Below, piece after piece: positions 13,642-21,982 of a stretch of 25,316 bases of DNA. Position 1 is the stretch's first letter, and every line of letters starts with the position of its first letter. The translations under genes and the position numbers were made by a program. The stretch is from positions 1 through 25,316 of the forward strand of contig JAKLJP010000077.1 in assembly GCA_023151115.1 (NCBI GenBank). Direction: 5' to 3'. The notes under the pieces are model-generated. The model did no database searches. It saw nothing but the letters and a program-made list of their open reading frames with translations, and was not told the origin of the DNA. The DNA is from Anaerolineae bacterium. GTDB lineage: Bacteria > Chloroflexota > Anaerolineae > 4572-78 > J111.

Positions 13642-15072
13642 GTGCTAAATTTAGTGAACGTTACTAAAATTTCGACAAGTAAACAGAATACGGCTTTAGA
13701 TGAAATTGAGCGACTCGATAAATACTTATCACAGCATTTTAAGAGCAAGTTTGTCGTTCAGCCCTCGCTAACTCGTCCTCTCGTTAGTTTCCAAGCCAAT
13801 AAAACTCGCCCTGTTTATCGCTGGTACAAATATAAAGAGGCCTTTTCGGCTTCGTTAGTTGAGCATTTCTTCTACAAGTATGGACTTGACCAAGGCACAA
13901 TCTTAGACCCATTCACGGGAAGCGGTACGGCTTTGTTTGCGGCAAGTGCTATGGGGATAAATGCCGTTGGTATCGAATTGTTACCTATTGGGCAACAAAT
14001 CATTGCCACCAAGAAACTTTTCGAGTCGGAGTTCATGTCTGAAGATTTCGCTACCTTACAGCGTTGGTCAACATCGCGCCTTTGGGAGCAAGCCGATAGA
14101 AAAGTAACCCTGCCAGAACTGCGGATTACCAAAGGGGCTTATTCAGAAAAGACAAAAGAAGCCATTGAAAAATATCTCACAGCGTGTCAACAAGAGAATA
14201 GCCGCGTACAGGCAGTTTTACGCTTTGCTTTGCTCTGTGTTTTAGAGTCCATAAGTTTCACTCGTAAGGATGGACAATATCTCCGTTGGGATCATCGATC
14301 TGGACGCAAACAAGGCCAAAAAATCTTTGATAAGGGCGAAATCTTAAGTTTTGAGCAAGCTATTTGCGAAAAAATCAATGAAATTGTGGCAGACCTTTTG
14401 CCCGCCCAGCAAATGAATCTATTTTCTGTCGAAAAACCTCAAGGCGAAATTGTTTTATATAATGGCTCAAGTCTTAAGGTTTTGCCTGAGTTACCCGATA
14501 ATGCCTATGATGCTATCATTACTTCCCCGCCTTACTGCAACCGCTACGATTACACCCGCACCTACGCGCTGGAACTGGCTCTGCTTGGCATTGACGAGCG
14601 AGGACTGGTAAAACTTCGCCAGGATATGTTAAGTTGCACTGTTGAAAACCGGGCAAAGGACTTGCTGAAAATCAATTCAGGCTGGGTAACAGCTATAGCC
14701 GCCGCCGATGAGCAGGAACTTTTGCAGGTCATTCTAAAATATTTGCAGGAGCAAAAATCAGAAGGCGCATTAAATAATAATGGTATCCCTCGAATGGTTA
14801 GAGGATATTTTTATGAAATGGCTTGCATCATCGCCGAATGTTCGCGTGTTCTAAAGCCTAATGCACCACTTTTTATGGTCAATGATAATGTTCGCTACGC
14901 TGGTGCAAGCATTTCGGTTGATATGATCCTGTCTGCGTTTGCCGAAAGACTTGGCTTTTGTGTTGAGAGTATTCTTGTTTTGCCAAGTGGCAAAGGCAAC
15001 AGCAGTCAGCAAATGGGCGAGCATGGGCGCGAAGCCTTGCGGAAGTGTGTTTATGTGTGGAGAAAGTTGTGA
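13642..15072 (+). CDS. DNA amino-methyltransferase of an AvaI/BsoBI-like system (cassette 2)
   Basis: A 476-residue DNA methyltransferase, GTG start. Motif [10 protein letters not shown] (88-96) binds S-adenosylmethionine, with motif II acidic residue in VGIELLPIG (E112). The catalytic motif IV is TSPPY (294-298), the SPPY form usual for N4-cytosine and some N6-adenine enzymes. Motif IV follows motif I after about 200 residues, which probably contain the target-recognition region. It must protect host DNA from the endonuclease encoded next, whose GTG start overlaps this stop codon (GTGA at 15069-15072). By analogy with AvaI/BsoBI, the predicted site is CYCGRG and the product probably N4-methylcytosine; both are inference. 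AGGTGAGAG lies about 9 bases upstream of the GTG. Confidence 0.88.
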   Translation: MLNLVNVTKISTSKQNTALDEIERLDKYLSQHFKSKFVVQPSLTRPLVSFQANKTRPVYRWYKYKEAFSASLVEHFFYKYGLDQGTILDPFTGSGTALFAASAMGINAVGIELLPIGQQIIATKKLFESEFMSEDFATLQRWSTSRLWEQADRKVTLPELRITKGAYSEKTKEAIEKYLTACQQENSRVQAVLRFALLCVLESISFTRKDGQYLRWDHRSGRKQGQKIFDKGEILSFEQAICEKINEIVADLLPAQQMNLFSVEKPQGEIVLYNGSSLKVLPELPDNAYDAIITSPPYCNRYDYTRTYALELALLGIDERGLVKLRQDMLSCTVENRAKDLLKINSGWVTAIAAADEQELLQVILKYLQEQKSEGALNNNGIPRMVRGYFYEMACIIAECSRVLKPNAPLFMVNDNVRYAGASISVDMILSAFAERLGFCVESILVLPSGKGNSSQQMGEHGREALRKCVYVWRKL

Positions 15073-16034
15073 GTCATACATCCGCCCGTCCTTACCAAAG
15101 TCATCTGCAATCAAGCGATGACCTGGTAACAACTTATGAGGCGACTCGCGCCGGATTTGTCGCTTTGGCGCTTGAAAAGAATCGCAGGGCCACACCCTAT
15201 GTAGCCGAAGCGCGGGCACTTCAAGAAGCGGCCTCCACAGCCAAAACGCCTACCGACTTGCTAAACCTCAAAGGTATTGAGGCAGGCTTGCTAACAGCAG
15301 CGGGTTTGTCAGATAAGGCACTTAACCATTTGTTGCCACAGGATAAAGAAGAAGCTATAAAAGGGCTTATCAAGAACTTTCTCGAACCGGCAGGAGCAAA
15401 GTTTGTAGAAGAACTGGTATTTCGCTTTTTGCTCACTCGTGGCGATACGTTGGGTGGCTCAATGCGAAATATCGGTGGAGCATTAGCCCAAAGAAAATTA
15501 ACTCGCGCCATTATTTCGACCCTGATGATAGCTGGCATCAGGTATCGTTGGCAACATTCAAAAACCCGGAAATGGATTGAAATGACGGATGACGACGCGG
15601 ATATTGAACTGTTTTTACGGGGTTTGAGTTGGCAAGGCGAAAATGGGAACCGCACGCTGGTTTATAACTTAACTGTTCCATTCATCAAAAACAATGTGGA
15701 TATGTGCTTGTTCAGCCTTGCTCCTGACGAATTAGAAGCCGCTGGATATAACGTCGCTAATTCTTACATTGCGTTGGGTGAACTCAAAGGCGGTATTGAT
15801 CCCGCAGGTGCAGACGAACATTGGAAAACGGCGCGAACCGCATTAGACCGCATCCGTGAATCATTCTCCAAAATTGAGGCTTCACCCTATACCTTTTTTA
15901 TCGGTGCAGCAATTGAAAAAAAGATGGCCAGTGAAATTTGGGATCAATTGGAGAATGGCACACTCAACAATGCCGCGAATCTAAATGAAGAGGGTCAAGT
16001 TGTATCTATATCACGTTGGCTATGCAATCTATAA
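15069..16034 (+). CDS. AvaI/BsoBI-type restriction endonuclease (cassette 2)
   Basis: A 321-residue type II restriction enzyme. From memory it closely resembles AvaI and BsoBI (315-323 residues), for example [35 protein letters not shown] and [14 protein letters not shown]. The PD-(D/E)XK site is visible: D211 (NNVDMCLF), E238 and K240 in ELKGG, and H251 (ADEHWKTAR). These match the BsoBI residues D212, E240, K242 and H253, with identical spacing from E to H. It should cut C/YCGRG as a dimer. GTG 15069 is chosen over the longer in-frame reading because GGAG lies 8 bases upstream and the overlap GTGA with the methylase stop gives translational coupling, so methylase is made first. It ends 17 bases before attC2. 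Confidence 0.92.
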   Translation: MSHTSARPYQSHLQSSDDLVTTYEATRAGFVALALEKNRRATPYVAEARALQEAASTAKTPTDLLNLKGIEAGLLTAAGLSDKALNHLLPQDKEEAIKGLIKNFLEPAGAKFVEELVFRFLLTRGDTLGGSMRNIGGALAQRKLTRAIISTLMIAGIRYRWQHSKTRKWIEMTDDDADIELFLRGLSWQGENGNRTLVYNLTVPFIKNNVDMCLFSLAPDELEAAGYNVANSYIALGELKGGIDPAGADEHWKTARTALDRIRESFSKIEASPYTFFIGAAIEKKMASEIWDQLENGTLNNAANLNEEGQVVSISRWLCNL

Positions 16035-16051
16035 TTAAAGCACAAAGGGCG

Positions 16052-16170
16052 GGCTAACAAGCGCATTAACCCGACGCCCCGGACTTGGCATTTATTGAAG
16101 GTGACTTAGGCACTGTGAGCGAGCCTTTAATTTAGCGTTTCGTGGGCGCGGGTTATGCGCGGCGTTAGCT
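16052..16170 (+). other. attC site 2
   Basis: R'' GGCTAAC (16052-16058); left arm GCGCAT-t-AACCCG-a-CGCC (16061-16078); right arm GGCG-CGGGTT-ATGCGC (16145-16160); R' GTTAGCT (16164-16170). Extrahelical T16067 and A16074. Arms are identical to attC1 and the central spacers are clearly related. Length 119. Confidence 0.9.
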
Positions 16171-16280
16171 GGCTGATTGGCTATATCCGTAGTACTGTGG
16201 TAATGTGGTAATATTGTAGTTGCCCTAACCTTGGAAAATAAGAACTGACTTCGACACCTTTTTGAAAAAAGAAGAGGCAA

Positions 16281-17648
16281 ATGATGAAACACTTACAAAT
16301 TTTGTTTAGTAGTACCACTAATTTGCTGATTGTCCTGACATTAGTGATTGCCACGCTTTTGTTAGTGGGTCAGCAAACCCTGGCAGGCCTCAGAAACAAA
16401 GCAGCAGATCCTTCAGATAAACAGGCTGTAGAGGTAGTTACTTTTCAATCACCCCTGCCAACAGCTACGCCCACCCCGCCTTCTCCTCCCGCCCCGCCCT
16501 TAAAAGTCGTCGCCGTTGAGCCGGTGAAAAATGGCCCTTACCGAAACATTATTTGGTCTCCTGATGGCACAAAGGCACTCATTAGCAAACAATACACTCA
16601 ATACCTCTTGCTACGGGAGAAGGGGGCCCCTCCAGAAGGTCTTCCCCCTGGCGTCGCCCTCGGTACGACAGTCGGTCTGGGCGATTTGTGGCTGCTTGAC
16701 CTGACGACCGGGCAAGAACGCCAACTGGCAACAAAAGTAGGGCGCTATGTCTGGTCGCCCGACAGTACGCAGGTAGCCTACCTGGCTCCAACAGGTGCAG
16801 AGGGGATCGCTGGAGCGGTCTATGTGTTAGATATTGCCAGCGGTAATACCAAACGGATGGCTGCGGTAGATTTCTTGGGTAGCGATTATGCGCCCCACTG
16901 GTTGCCAACGGATGACATTGTGTATGTGCGTGATGGACAACTTCGGGCCATTCAGGCCCGAGGGAATCAGGAGAAAGTTCTGCCGGGTTTTCGGTTCTTC
17001 AATCGGCTGGCGGCAGAAGCCGGTAAGTCAACGTATCTTTCCGACCCGGATGCTCCGATTGGCTTTCACTTCTCACCTGACGGGAGGCGGGTAGCGTATT
17101 TGACTCGCCACCCTGTTAAATACGCTATCGGTCACCGACTCTGGCTGGCTGATGCTGATGGGAACAACGCTAAACTCATTACTGAACAGTCACAAGGAGG
17201 ATATTATGAATGGTCACCGGATGGTGAGTGGTTGGTGTTTGATACCTTTCGCGACGTAGATGACTCGACAGTAGAGCAACATCACCCCGGTTTGAGTGGT
17301 TTGTGGGCTATTAGGGCTGATGGTTCGGAAGTACACCCTCTCTATCGAACGGATGGTTGGCGTTGGATTCTCTCTCCTGCTTGGTCTCCTGACAGCTCGA
17401 TGGTAGTGTTTGTTGAGTATTTGATAGTAGAGAAGCCAGACTCTCCAAAGGCGGTATTTTGGGAGGGTTCATTACAGGTGGCCAATGTTGAGCGGGGAGA
17501 AGCTATTCCCCTAAAAGGTCTACCAGAAAATGAAGAAGCACCAGCACGGGTATGGTGGTCACCTGATGGGCAACATCTTTTTATCTTTAAGGATGGTGGC
17601 GCACCTGAGTTGTATCAAAGTTATCGCCTGACTCTGGCAACGGAATAA
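16281..17648 (+). CDS. Membrane-anchored PD40/TolB-like beta-propeller protein (cassette 3)
   Basis: A 455-residue protein with an N-terminal hydrophobic segment (about 13-31, uncleaved anchor or signal), a Pro/Thr-rich linker (about 53-75) and a beta-propeller built from PD40/WD40-like repeats: IIWSPDGTKALI, VWSPDSTQVAY, FSPDGRRVAYL, WSPDGEWLVF, AWSPDSSMVVF and WWSPDGQHLFIF. Such propellers usually act outside the membrane in protein-protein contacts; no enzyme motif is seen. Two adjacent Met codons (16281 and 16284) follow GAGG at 16274-16277; the second has the better spacing. The SpoIID-domain gene follows after 44 bases, which contain a 23-base tandem duplication, so the two are likely co-transcribed. 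Confidence 0.85.
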   Translation: MMKHLQILFSSTTNLLIVLTLVIATLLLVGQQTLAGLRNKAADPSDKQAVEVVTFQSPLPTATPTPPSPPAPPLKVVAVEPVKNGPYRNIIWSPDGTKALISKQYTQYLLLREKGAPPEGLPPGVALGTTVGLGDLWLLDLTTGQERQLATKVGRYVWSPDSTQVAYLAPTGAEGIAGAVYVLDIASGNTKRMAAVDFLGSDYAPHWLPTDDIVYVRDGQLRAIQARGNQEKVLPGFRFFNRLAAEAGKSTYLSDPDAPIGFHFSPDGRRVAYLTRHPVKYAIGHRLWLADADGNNAKLITEQSQGGYYEWSPDGEWLVFDTFRDVDDSTVEQHHPGLSGLWAIRADGSEVHPLYRTDGWRWILSPAWSPDSSMVVFVEYLIVEKPDSPKAVFWEGSLQVANVERGEAIPLKGLPENEEAPARVWWSPDGQHLFIFKDGGAPELYQSYRLTLATE

Positions 17649-17681
17649 TCCTTTTATTGGCAACAGAATAACCCCTTTACA
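17636..17681. repeat. 23-base tandem duplication at the propeller gene end
   Basis: GGCAACGGAATAATCCTTTT (from 17636) is followed at a 23-base step by GGCAACAGAATAACCCCTTT (from 17659). The first copy holds the stop codon TAA; the second repeats it out of use. It is a small duplication with a few later substitutions. Confidence 0.75.
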
Positions 17682-17692
17682 GGATATCCACG

Positions 17693-19504
17693 ATGTCACA
17701 CAGAATTCTCTATTTGGCTCTGCTGTTAGTTCTTACATCTTTGTGGTCTGTTGATGCTCAAGCCAGTCCGACCCATCAAGGTAGTACCGTTTTGGTTCGT
17801 GTCTGTTATAACCCTACTAGCTGTGCCTCACCCGACGATACCAATTCTCACTTGACTACCTTAGACCCATATACCGAACAAGTGTTGGCTAATGAATGGC
17901 ATGCAGCCGCCGGTTTGGAAGCTCTGAAAGCCGGGGCCATTGCTATCCGCACCTTTGCTTATCGCAATCCCGGTTGTGGCGCTTTTTTGAGGAGTAACCC
18001 AGAGCTAATACCCCCATATGCTTCTCGCCTGCTCGACAACCGGTCACAAACCTACCGCTTTGGCGATTATACTGGCCCCCAGAATCCTATCACTTCCAAT
18101 CACAGTCAGGCTCGGTTTCAAACTGCCAACACGTTCCTCTATCGAGATACCGCCAACTCTTTTGCCTGCGCCAAATATGACGCTAATACCGGCGACCCGA
18201 CCAAAGCCTGTTCTAGCAGCGAGTGCCCTGACTCTGCGGACAGGAACACACTTCAGGAAGTGGCCGATCCTGTTTCTGATGAGGTTGGGTCTAGAATTAG
18301 CATTGGCATGGCTCAGAACGGCTCGGTGGCTTGGGGCAGAGGTACAGCCCCTTGGGATTACCGCCAGACGCTAACCCATTATTATGCCAATGTGGTTTTA
18401 GCCAATAGCAGCGACACCTACTATCGCTGGGTGTGGTTGAATGTGGGCAATGATACCGTATTTACAGGTTACAATGGCGAAGATTACTATGGCCCTATTA
18501 ATCCGACCCCTTCGTGTGTCTACCTGGGCGGCAGCAGACCCGTTTCTATCCGCATTCAGAATACCAGCCGACAAACCTGGGATAGCTCGGTCAAACTGTC
18601 CTATCGCTGGTACAATGGCTCAACCTTCATTAACCAGGGGCCCGAATTTAGTGTGCCCGCACTTGCTCCCGGCGCGGAGGCAACCATTAACGCTACCTTA
18701 AGTCCACCTAACGGGGCTTCGGCCGGCAGTTCTTATACCGTCAGATGGGATATGAAACGGGGGTCAACCTGGTTTAGCAGCCAAAATAATTGGCCGACCC
18801 TCAATTCGTCAGTCTGTATGCTGACCGATACGACCCCACCCAATAATCCACCTTCTGGTAATATCTCCTCCCCCAGCGGTCACGTCAAAAATGGCTGGTC
18901 AGCCCAAACCCAAATTACCCTAACCTGGTCTGGCGCATCCGATGGTCAAACCGGAGTATCTGGTTACTCTATCGCCTGGGACCAAAACTCAACCACTGTC
19001 CCTGATACGGTGCAAGATACGACCAGTACCACCGCCAGTGCCACGTTGAGCCATGGCAATTGGTATTTGCACGTCCGCACCAGAGATAATGTAGGGAATT
19101 GGGCCGGTGGGGCCACCCACTACGGGCCTTATGGGATTGACACCGCACCACCGACCTCACAAGTGAGCAACTCCCCGCCGACCCCAGGCAAAAGCTGGCT
19201 CTATCTCAACGTGAGTGGCTCGGATGCCGGGTCGGGAGTTGGGCCGATTGTGGTTCAATACAATATTGACAATGGGCCGTGGCAAACTTATACCAGTGTG
19301 ACCGGCGCAGGCCCGCACACGTTGCTCTTTACCCTCAGCCGGTACAATCGAGGCCATACCTATTATTTCCGTACCCAAGCAACAGATCAGGTGGGGTTAA
19401 TCGAGCCGGTGGGCGCGGCTGACTTTTCGATTTATATTGCACCTAATGCTGACCCAACGGGTCTGTCTGATGTCTGGTTGCCGATTATCCTAAAACAAAA
19501 TTAA
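17693..19504 (+). CDS. Secreted SpoIID-domain protein with Ig/Fn3-like modules (cassette 3)
   Basis: A 603-residue exported protein with a signal peptide (1-24, cut after AQA). A SpoIID/LytB domain (about 30-240) shows LDPYTEQVLANEWH (57-70) with the candidate catalytic glutamate E68, then LEALKAGAIAIRTFAY (75-90) and ISIGMAQNGSVAWG. SpoIID is a peptidoglycan lytic transglycosylase in spore formers; here a non-sporulation wall or envelope role is likely. Two or three Ig/Fn3-like beta modules follow (about 270-380, 390-490, 495-585), with DTTPP and DTAPPTS linkers. The last residues, SDVWLPIILKQN, resemble a short C-terminal motif (YLPLVLRN-like) that I recall in many exported Chloroflexota proteins and that could be a sorting signal. 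ATG 17693 has only a weak AGGA. Confidence 0.85.
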   Translation: MSHRILYLALLLVLTSLWSVDAQASPTHQGSTVLVRVCYNPTSCASPDDTNSHLTTLDPYTEQVLANEWHAAAGLEALKAGAIAIRTFAYRNPGCGAFLRSNPELIPPYASRLLDNRSQTYRFGDYTGPQNPITSNHSQARFQTANTFLYRDTANSFACAKYDANTGDPTKACSSSECPDSADRNTLQEVADPVSDEVGSRISIGMAQNGSVAWGRGTAPWDYRQTLTHYYANVVLANSSDTYYRWVWLNVGNDTVFTGYNGEDYYGPINPTPSCVYLGGSRPVSIRIQNTSRQTWDSSVKLSYRWYNGSTFINQGPEFSVPALAPGAEATINATLSPPNGASAGSSYTVRWDMKRGSTWFSSQNNWPTLNSSVCMLTDTTPPNNPPSGNISSPSGHVKNGWSAQTQITLTWSGASDGQTGVSGYSIAWDQNSTTVPDTVQDTTSTTASATLSHGNWYLHVRTRDNVGNWAGGATHYGPYGIDTAPPTSQVSNSPPTPGKSWLYLNVSGSDAGSGVGPIVVQYNIDNGPWQTYTSVTGAGPHTLLFTLSRYNRGHTYYFRTQATDQVGLIEPVGAADFSIYIAPNADPTGLSDVWLPIILKQN

Positions 19505-19566
19505 GGTAGGGTACGATCGGGTAATCTAACCACTGACGGACTCTTATTGTATTGAACAGGTCTTCA

Positions 19567-19621
19567 CCGGAGTTTGGGCAAAGGCAAATTGGACGCATCA
19601 GGTAATTTGTCCAAACTCCGG
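19567..19621. repeat. Imperfect 55-base inverted repeat before attC3
   Basis: CCGGAGTTTGG (19567-19577) pairs with CCAAACTCCGG (19611-19621), and CAAATT (19585-19590) pairs with AATTTG (19604-19609), with a 7-base bulge on one side. It lies 60 bases after the SpoIID-domain gene and may be a terminator without a T-run or a dispersed-element remnant. A smaller TGGCTC/GAGCCA hairpin follows at about 19640-19662. Confidence 0.6.
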
Positions 19622-19661
19622 GCAACTAAGCAAGGCGGGTGGCTCTGGCACTCCACGAGCC

Positions 19662-19781
19662 AGCTAACCACCGCTTTCAGCCGACGCCACCAGCTCGCTT
19701 TTTATTCAGGGAGTCATTTGCACTTTGGACTATCTTTAGTTGAGGATTCGGTGGGCGCGGCTGAAGCGGAAGGCGTTCGGC
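19662..19781 (+). other. attC site 3
   Basis: R'' AGCTAAC (19662-19668); left arm CCGCTT-t-CAGCCG-a-CGCC (19671-19688); right arm GGCG-CGGCTG-AAGCGG (19754-19769); R' GTTCGGC (19775-19781), one base off GTTRRRY. Extrahelical T19777-equivalent on the left arm is T19677, and A19684 is the other. The central spacer is nearly that of attC5 (CAGCTCGCTTTTTATTCAGG here). Length 120. Confidence 0.87.
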
Positions 19782-20038
19782 CGCCGCTCACTGTGGGGAT
19801 GCGCCCGAGTTTGCTTGGCCGCTGGCGTGCTCACCGTTCTCTCCAACCCATTTCAATCGTAGCCGCTCGCTCGTCACTGTATTATCTCGGGGCGCTCCAC
19901 CGTTACTCGCCAGGCGGCGGCCGAACATTGCGCTGCAGCCGACCGGCTGAATCGCGGCGTTTTTGTAAACTGATTTCGTGCTGCTCGCCGTACAGCTTCA
20001 CAACGCCGTACTCATCAGCCGGCGGCTGAGCTCCACCG
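19776..20038 (+). mobile_element. Cassette 4: 263-base cassette without a convincing gene
   Basis: The DNA between attC3 and the end of attC4 is only 263 bases and half of it is attC4. The one in-frame candidate (ATG 19799 to 20029, 76 codons) is Arg/Ser-rich, lacks a ribosome site and runs through most of attC4, so I do not call it. Gene-less cassettes are known in integrons and can carry promoters or small RNAs. Confidence 0.65.
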
Positions 20039-20044
20039 TTGGGC
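19920..20044 (+). other. attC site 4
   Basis: R'' GCCGAAC (19920-19926, one base off RYYYAAC); left arm GCT-g-CAGCCG-a-CCGGCTG (19932-19949); right arm CAGCCGG-CGGCTG-AGC (20016-20031); R' GTTGGGC (20038-20044), a perfect core. Extrahelical G19935 and A19942 keep the same 6-base spacing as in the other sites. Sequence of the spacer differs from the other four. Length 125. Confidence 0.78.
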
Positions 20045-20080
20045 GGCGGAGTGCCAGAAACCACGTAAAGGAGTAAAAAT

Positions 20081-21028
20081 ATGCCGAGATATTGGGTTAT
20101 AGCACCATATCATGCTGATCGTCCCGAAACTTGGGAAAAAATATGGCAATTTGACTTGAAAAATAGCCTTATTTCAATAGGTTGGAACGAATTGGAAGAT
20201 ATTTCTGGCTATAGCGCCGAAGAGCTAAAAGCGGCTATCGAACGCATATACCCTAACGATAGTCCGGCAACCAAGACCCGAAATTTCAATATGCTTTGGG
20301 ACTTCTATCATAATATTCAAGCTGGCGATATTATTATTGCTCGAAAAGGCAGAAAGAGAATTGCAGCGGTAGGAACGGTAACAAAAACTGCTTACTACAG
20401 CCATGCCAAGAATATTGAGGCAAGCGGAGCGAACAATTACTATTCCAATCATATAGACGTTCACTGGCACGATGCTCCGAGGGATAAAGTATTTGACCGT
20501 ATTATATTCGGTATGCAGACAGTTTATGAGATCGAGGAATCCCTCTTTAAATCATTAGTTGGGCGGACTGATGGGGCTGGTGAAGTAGTCGAAGAAGGTA
20601 TCGAAAACCAGACCGAATTTATCCTTGAAAAATACCTGGAAGATTTTATTGTCACCAACTTCGACCAAATTTTCAAGGGTCAACTTGTTTTATACATTGA
20701 CCCTGAAGAAAATACCGTTGGTAAACAATATGCCACTGACGTTGGAATTATTGATATTCTTGCTCAAGAACCGAGCACGAATTCTTTTGTCATAATTGAA
20801 CTTAAAAAAGGACGTGAGTCTGATAGGGTTATTGGGCAAATTTTACGATATATGGGATGGGTTAGTGAGAATCTTTGTAAAAACGGCCAAACCGTGAAAG
20901 GTATCATAATTTGTCGAGATGCTGATGTAAGGCTTTCTTATGCGCTGAAACCCGTCAGTAATAATATCACGGTCAAGTATTATCGAGTTGACTTCAAACT
21001 GAGTGATACACCCTTTAAGGCGGTATAA
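20081..21028 (+). CDS. PUA/EVE-like domain fused to a NucS-like (DUF91) nuclease (cassette 5)
   Basis: A 315-residue protein. Residues 1-160 look like a PUA/EVE-type fold (RYWVIAPYHADRPETWEKIW, NSLISIGWNEL, then GDIIIARKGRKRIAAVGTV), a fold that in EVE proteins reads modified bases. Residues about 175-315 form a PD-(D/E)XK nuclease of the DUF91/NucS type: LEDF (E187), D225 in VGIIDIL, E240 and K242 in IELKKG, and QxxxY (Q253, Y257). Together they suggest a modification-dependent or mismatch-type DNA endonuclease used in defence; substrate is inferred only. AAAGGAG lies 7 bases before the ATG. It is the sole gene in its cassette and ends 86 bases before attC5. Confidence 0.83.
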   Translation: MPRYWVIAPYHADRPETWEKIWQFDLKNSLISIGWNELEDISGYSAEELKAAIERIYPNDSPATKTRNFNMLWDFYHNIQAGDIIIARKGRKRIAAVGTVTKTAYYSHAKNIEASGANNYYSNHIDVHWHDAPRDKVFDRIIFGMQTVYEIEESLFKSLVGRTDGAGEVVEEGIENQTEFILEKYLEDFIVTNFDQIFKGQLVLYIDPEENTVGKQYATDVGIIDILAQEPSTNSFVIIELKKGRESDRVIGQILRYMGWVSENLCKNGQTVKGIIICRDADVRLSYALKPVSNNITVKYYRVDFKLSDTPFKAV

Positions 21029-21114
21029 GCTGTCACCCAACAAGTGTCAAACTATGTAAAACCGTATGGCGGTGTCGGTTATGCAATCGGCGGTCGCTTC
21101 AAGCCGGCGTCGCC

Positions 21115-21235
21115 GCCCAACCACCGCATGTAGCCGACGCCACGAGCTCGCTTTTTATTCAGGGAGTCCTCTGCATTTTGAGGTTTCTGGTTATTGGAGG
21201 TTTCGTGGGCGCGGCTAATGCGGGACTCGTTAGCC
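21115..21235 (+). other. attC site 5
   Basis: R'' GCCCAAC (21115-21121), a perfect core; left arm CCGCAT-g-TAGCCG-a-CGCC (21124-21141); right arm GGCG-CGGCTA-ATGCGG (21208-21223); R' GTTAGCC (21229-21235). Extrahelical G21130 and A21137. Length 121. The central spacer closely matches attC3. Confidence 0.92.
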
Positions 21236-21510
21236 CGCTTGGTGCAAATGCCTAACAAAAAGAGCAGGGCAGGTCGTATTCGAACTTCTCTTTTCTTTAT
21301 TGTTTCAAGACTCCCTTAAATCAAGTTGCGTTCATGTATTGAACTGAACTGATAGATTGGCTCAGAAGGTGCATTTGGGACTTGACTTTGCCAGGTGGTT
21401 ATGATAAGTTGTACTTGGGTCAAGAAGCTGCCTTCTAACAACTTGAGAATAAGTAATTTTTTGACCAAGCAGATTCTAGTAAATTAAAAAGGTTAGGGAG
21501 GTAACTAATC
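21236..21510 (+). promoter_or_regulatory. Leader region of cassette 6 with a candidate promoter
   Basis: 275 bases without a gene. A GCCTAAC box at 21250-21256, soon after attC5, may be a leftover of another attC but has no paired arms. TTGACT (21382-21387) with TAAGTT (21405-21410, spacer 17) is a moderate promoter candidate for the three-gene unit. GGGAGGT at 21495-21501 is the ribosome site of the first gene. Confidence 0.4.
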
Positions 21511-21927
21511 ATGGATATCCAAGCAATATCAGTAGCAGTAGTGGCACTTTTGGGGCCATATTTAGTCAAAGCTGGCGAAGCCTTTGCAGAGAAGGCTGGG
21601 GAAAAGTTGGCCGAGAAGGTTGGTGAGTTATATCAAGTAATCAAGAAAAAGTTTAAGGGTGATACCTACGCTGAACAAACCTTAACCCGTGTTGAGGAAA
21701 AACCCGAAGCAAAGGGACGACAGGATGCACTTATAGCAGTGTTGGCTGAAAAAATGCAAGAAGATACTAACTTTGCCGAAAAAATGCAGCGACTACTGGA
21801 GGAAAGCGAACAGGTCGGCGGTGGTGATGTTATCAAACAGCAATTGAACATCTCAGGTAAAGCAGAGGACGTTTTCCAAATAGGCAAAATGGGCGGCGGT
21901 ATTACAAAGGGTGTTAGCAATGATTAG
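21511..21927 (+). CDS. Small helical effector-like protein with C-terminal amyloid-type motif (cassette 6)
   Basis: A 138-residue, mostly helical protein without a signal peptide. Residues 1-48 (ISVAVVALLGPYLVKAGE, then Ala/Glu/Lys-rich amphipathic helix) could touch membranes, similar in layout to the N-terminal Bell domains of bacterial cell-death effectors. Residues 50-101 are two further helices (QTLTRVEEKPEAKGRQDAL, EKMQRLLEE). The C terminus holds DVIKQQLNISGKAEDVFQIG (106-125) plus a Gly-rich tail. The same motif recurs at residues 7-27 of the next protein. Adjacent genes sharing a short C-/N-terminal motif of the N-ISG-V-Q-G type are the hallmark of bacterial amyloid-signalling pairs. 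Strong GGGAGGT, spacing 9. The next gene starts 55 bases downstream. Role as effector is inference. Confidence 0.75.
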   Translation: MDIQAISVAVVALLGPYLVKAGEAFAEKAGEKLAEKVGELYQVIKKKFKGDTYAEQTLTRVEEKPEAKGRQDALIAVLAEKMQEDTNFAEKMQRLLEESEQVGGGDVIKQQLNISGKAEDVFQIGKMGGGITKGVSND

Positions 21928-21982
21928 TTGAAGATTATTGTGCTTTGTCAGAGTCAACCATTAGTTCTCGATAAAGGACAAA

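Noticed and set aside
19574..20029. Plus-strand frame of 151 codons
   Set aside because: It runs through attC3 and most of attC4, has no ribosome site and an unlikely composition.
21035..21082. Possible further attC between cassette 5 gene and attC5 (ACCCAAC and GTTATGC boxes)
   Set aside because: No paired arms with extrahelical bases join the boxes.
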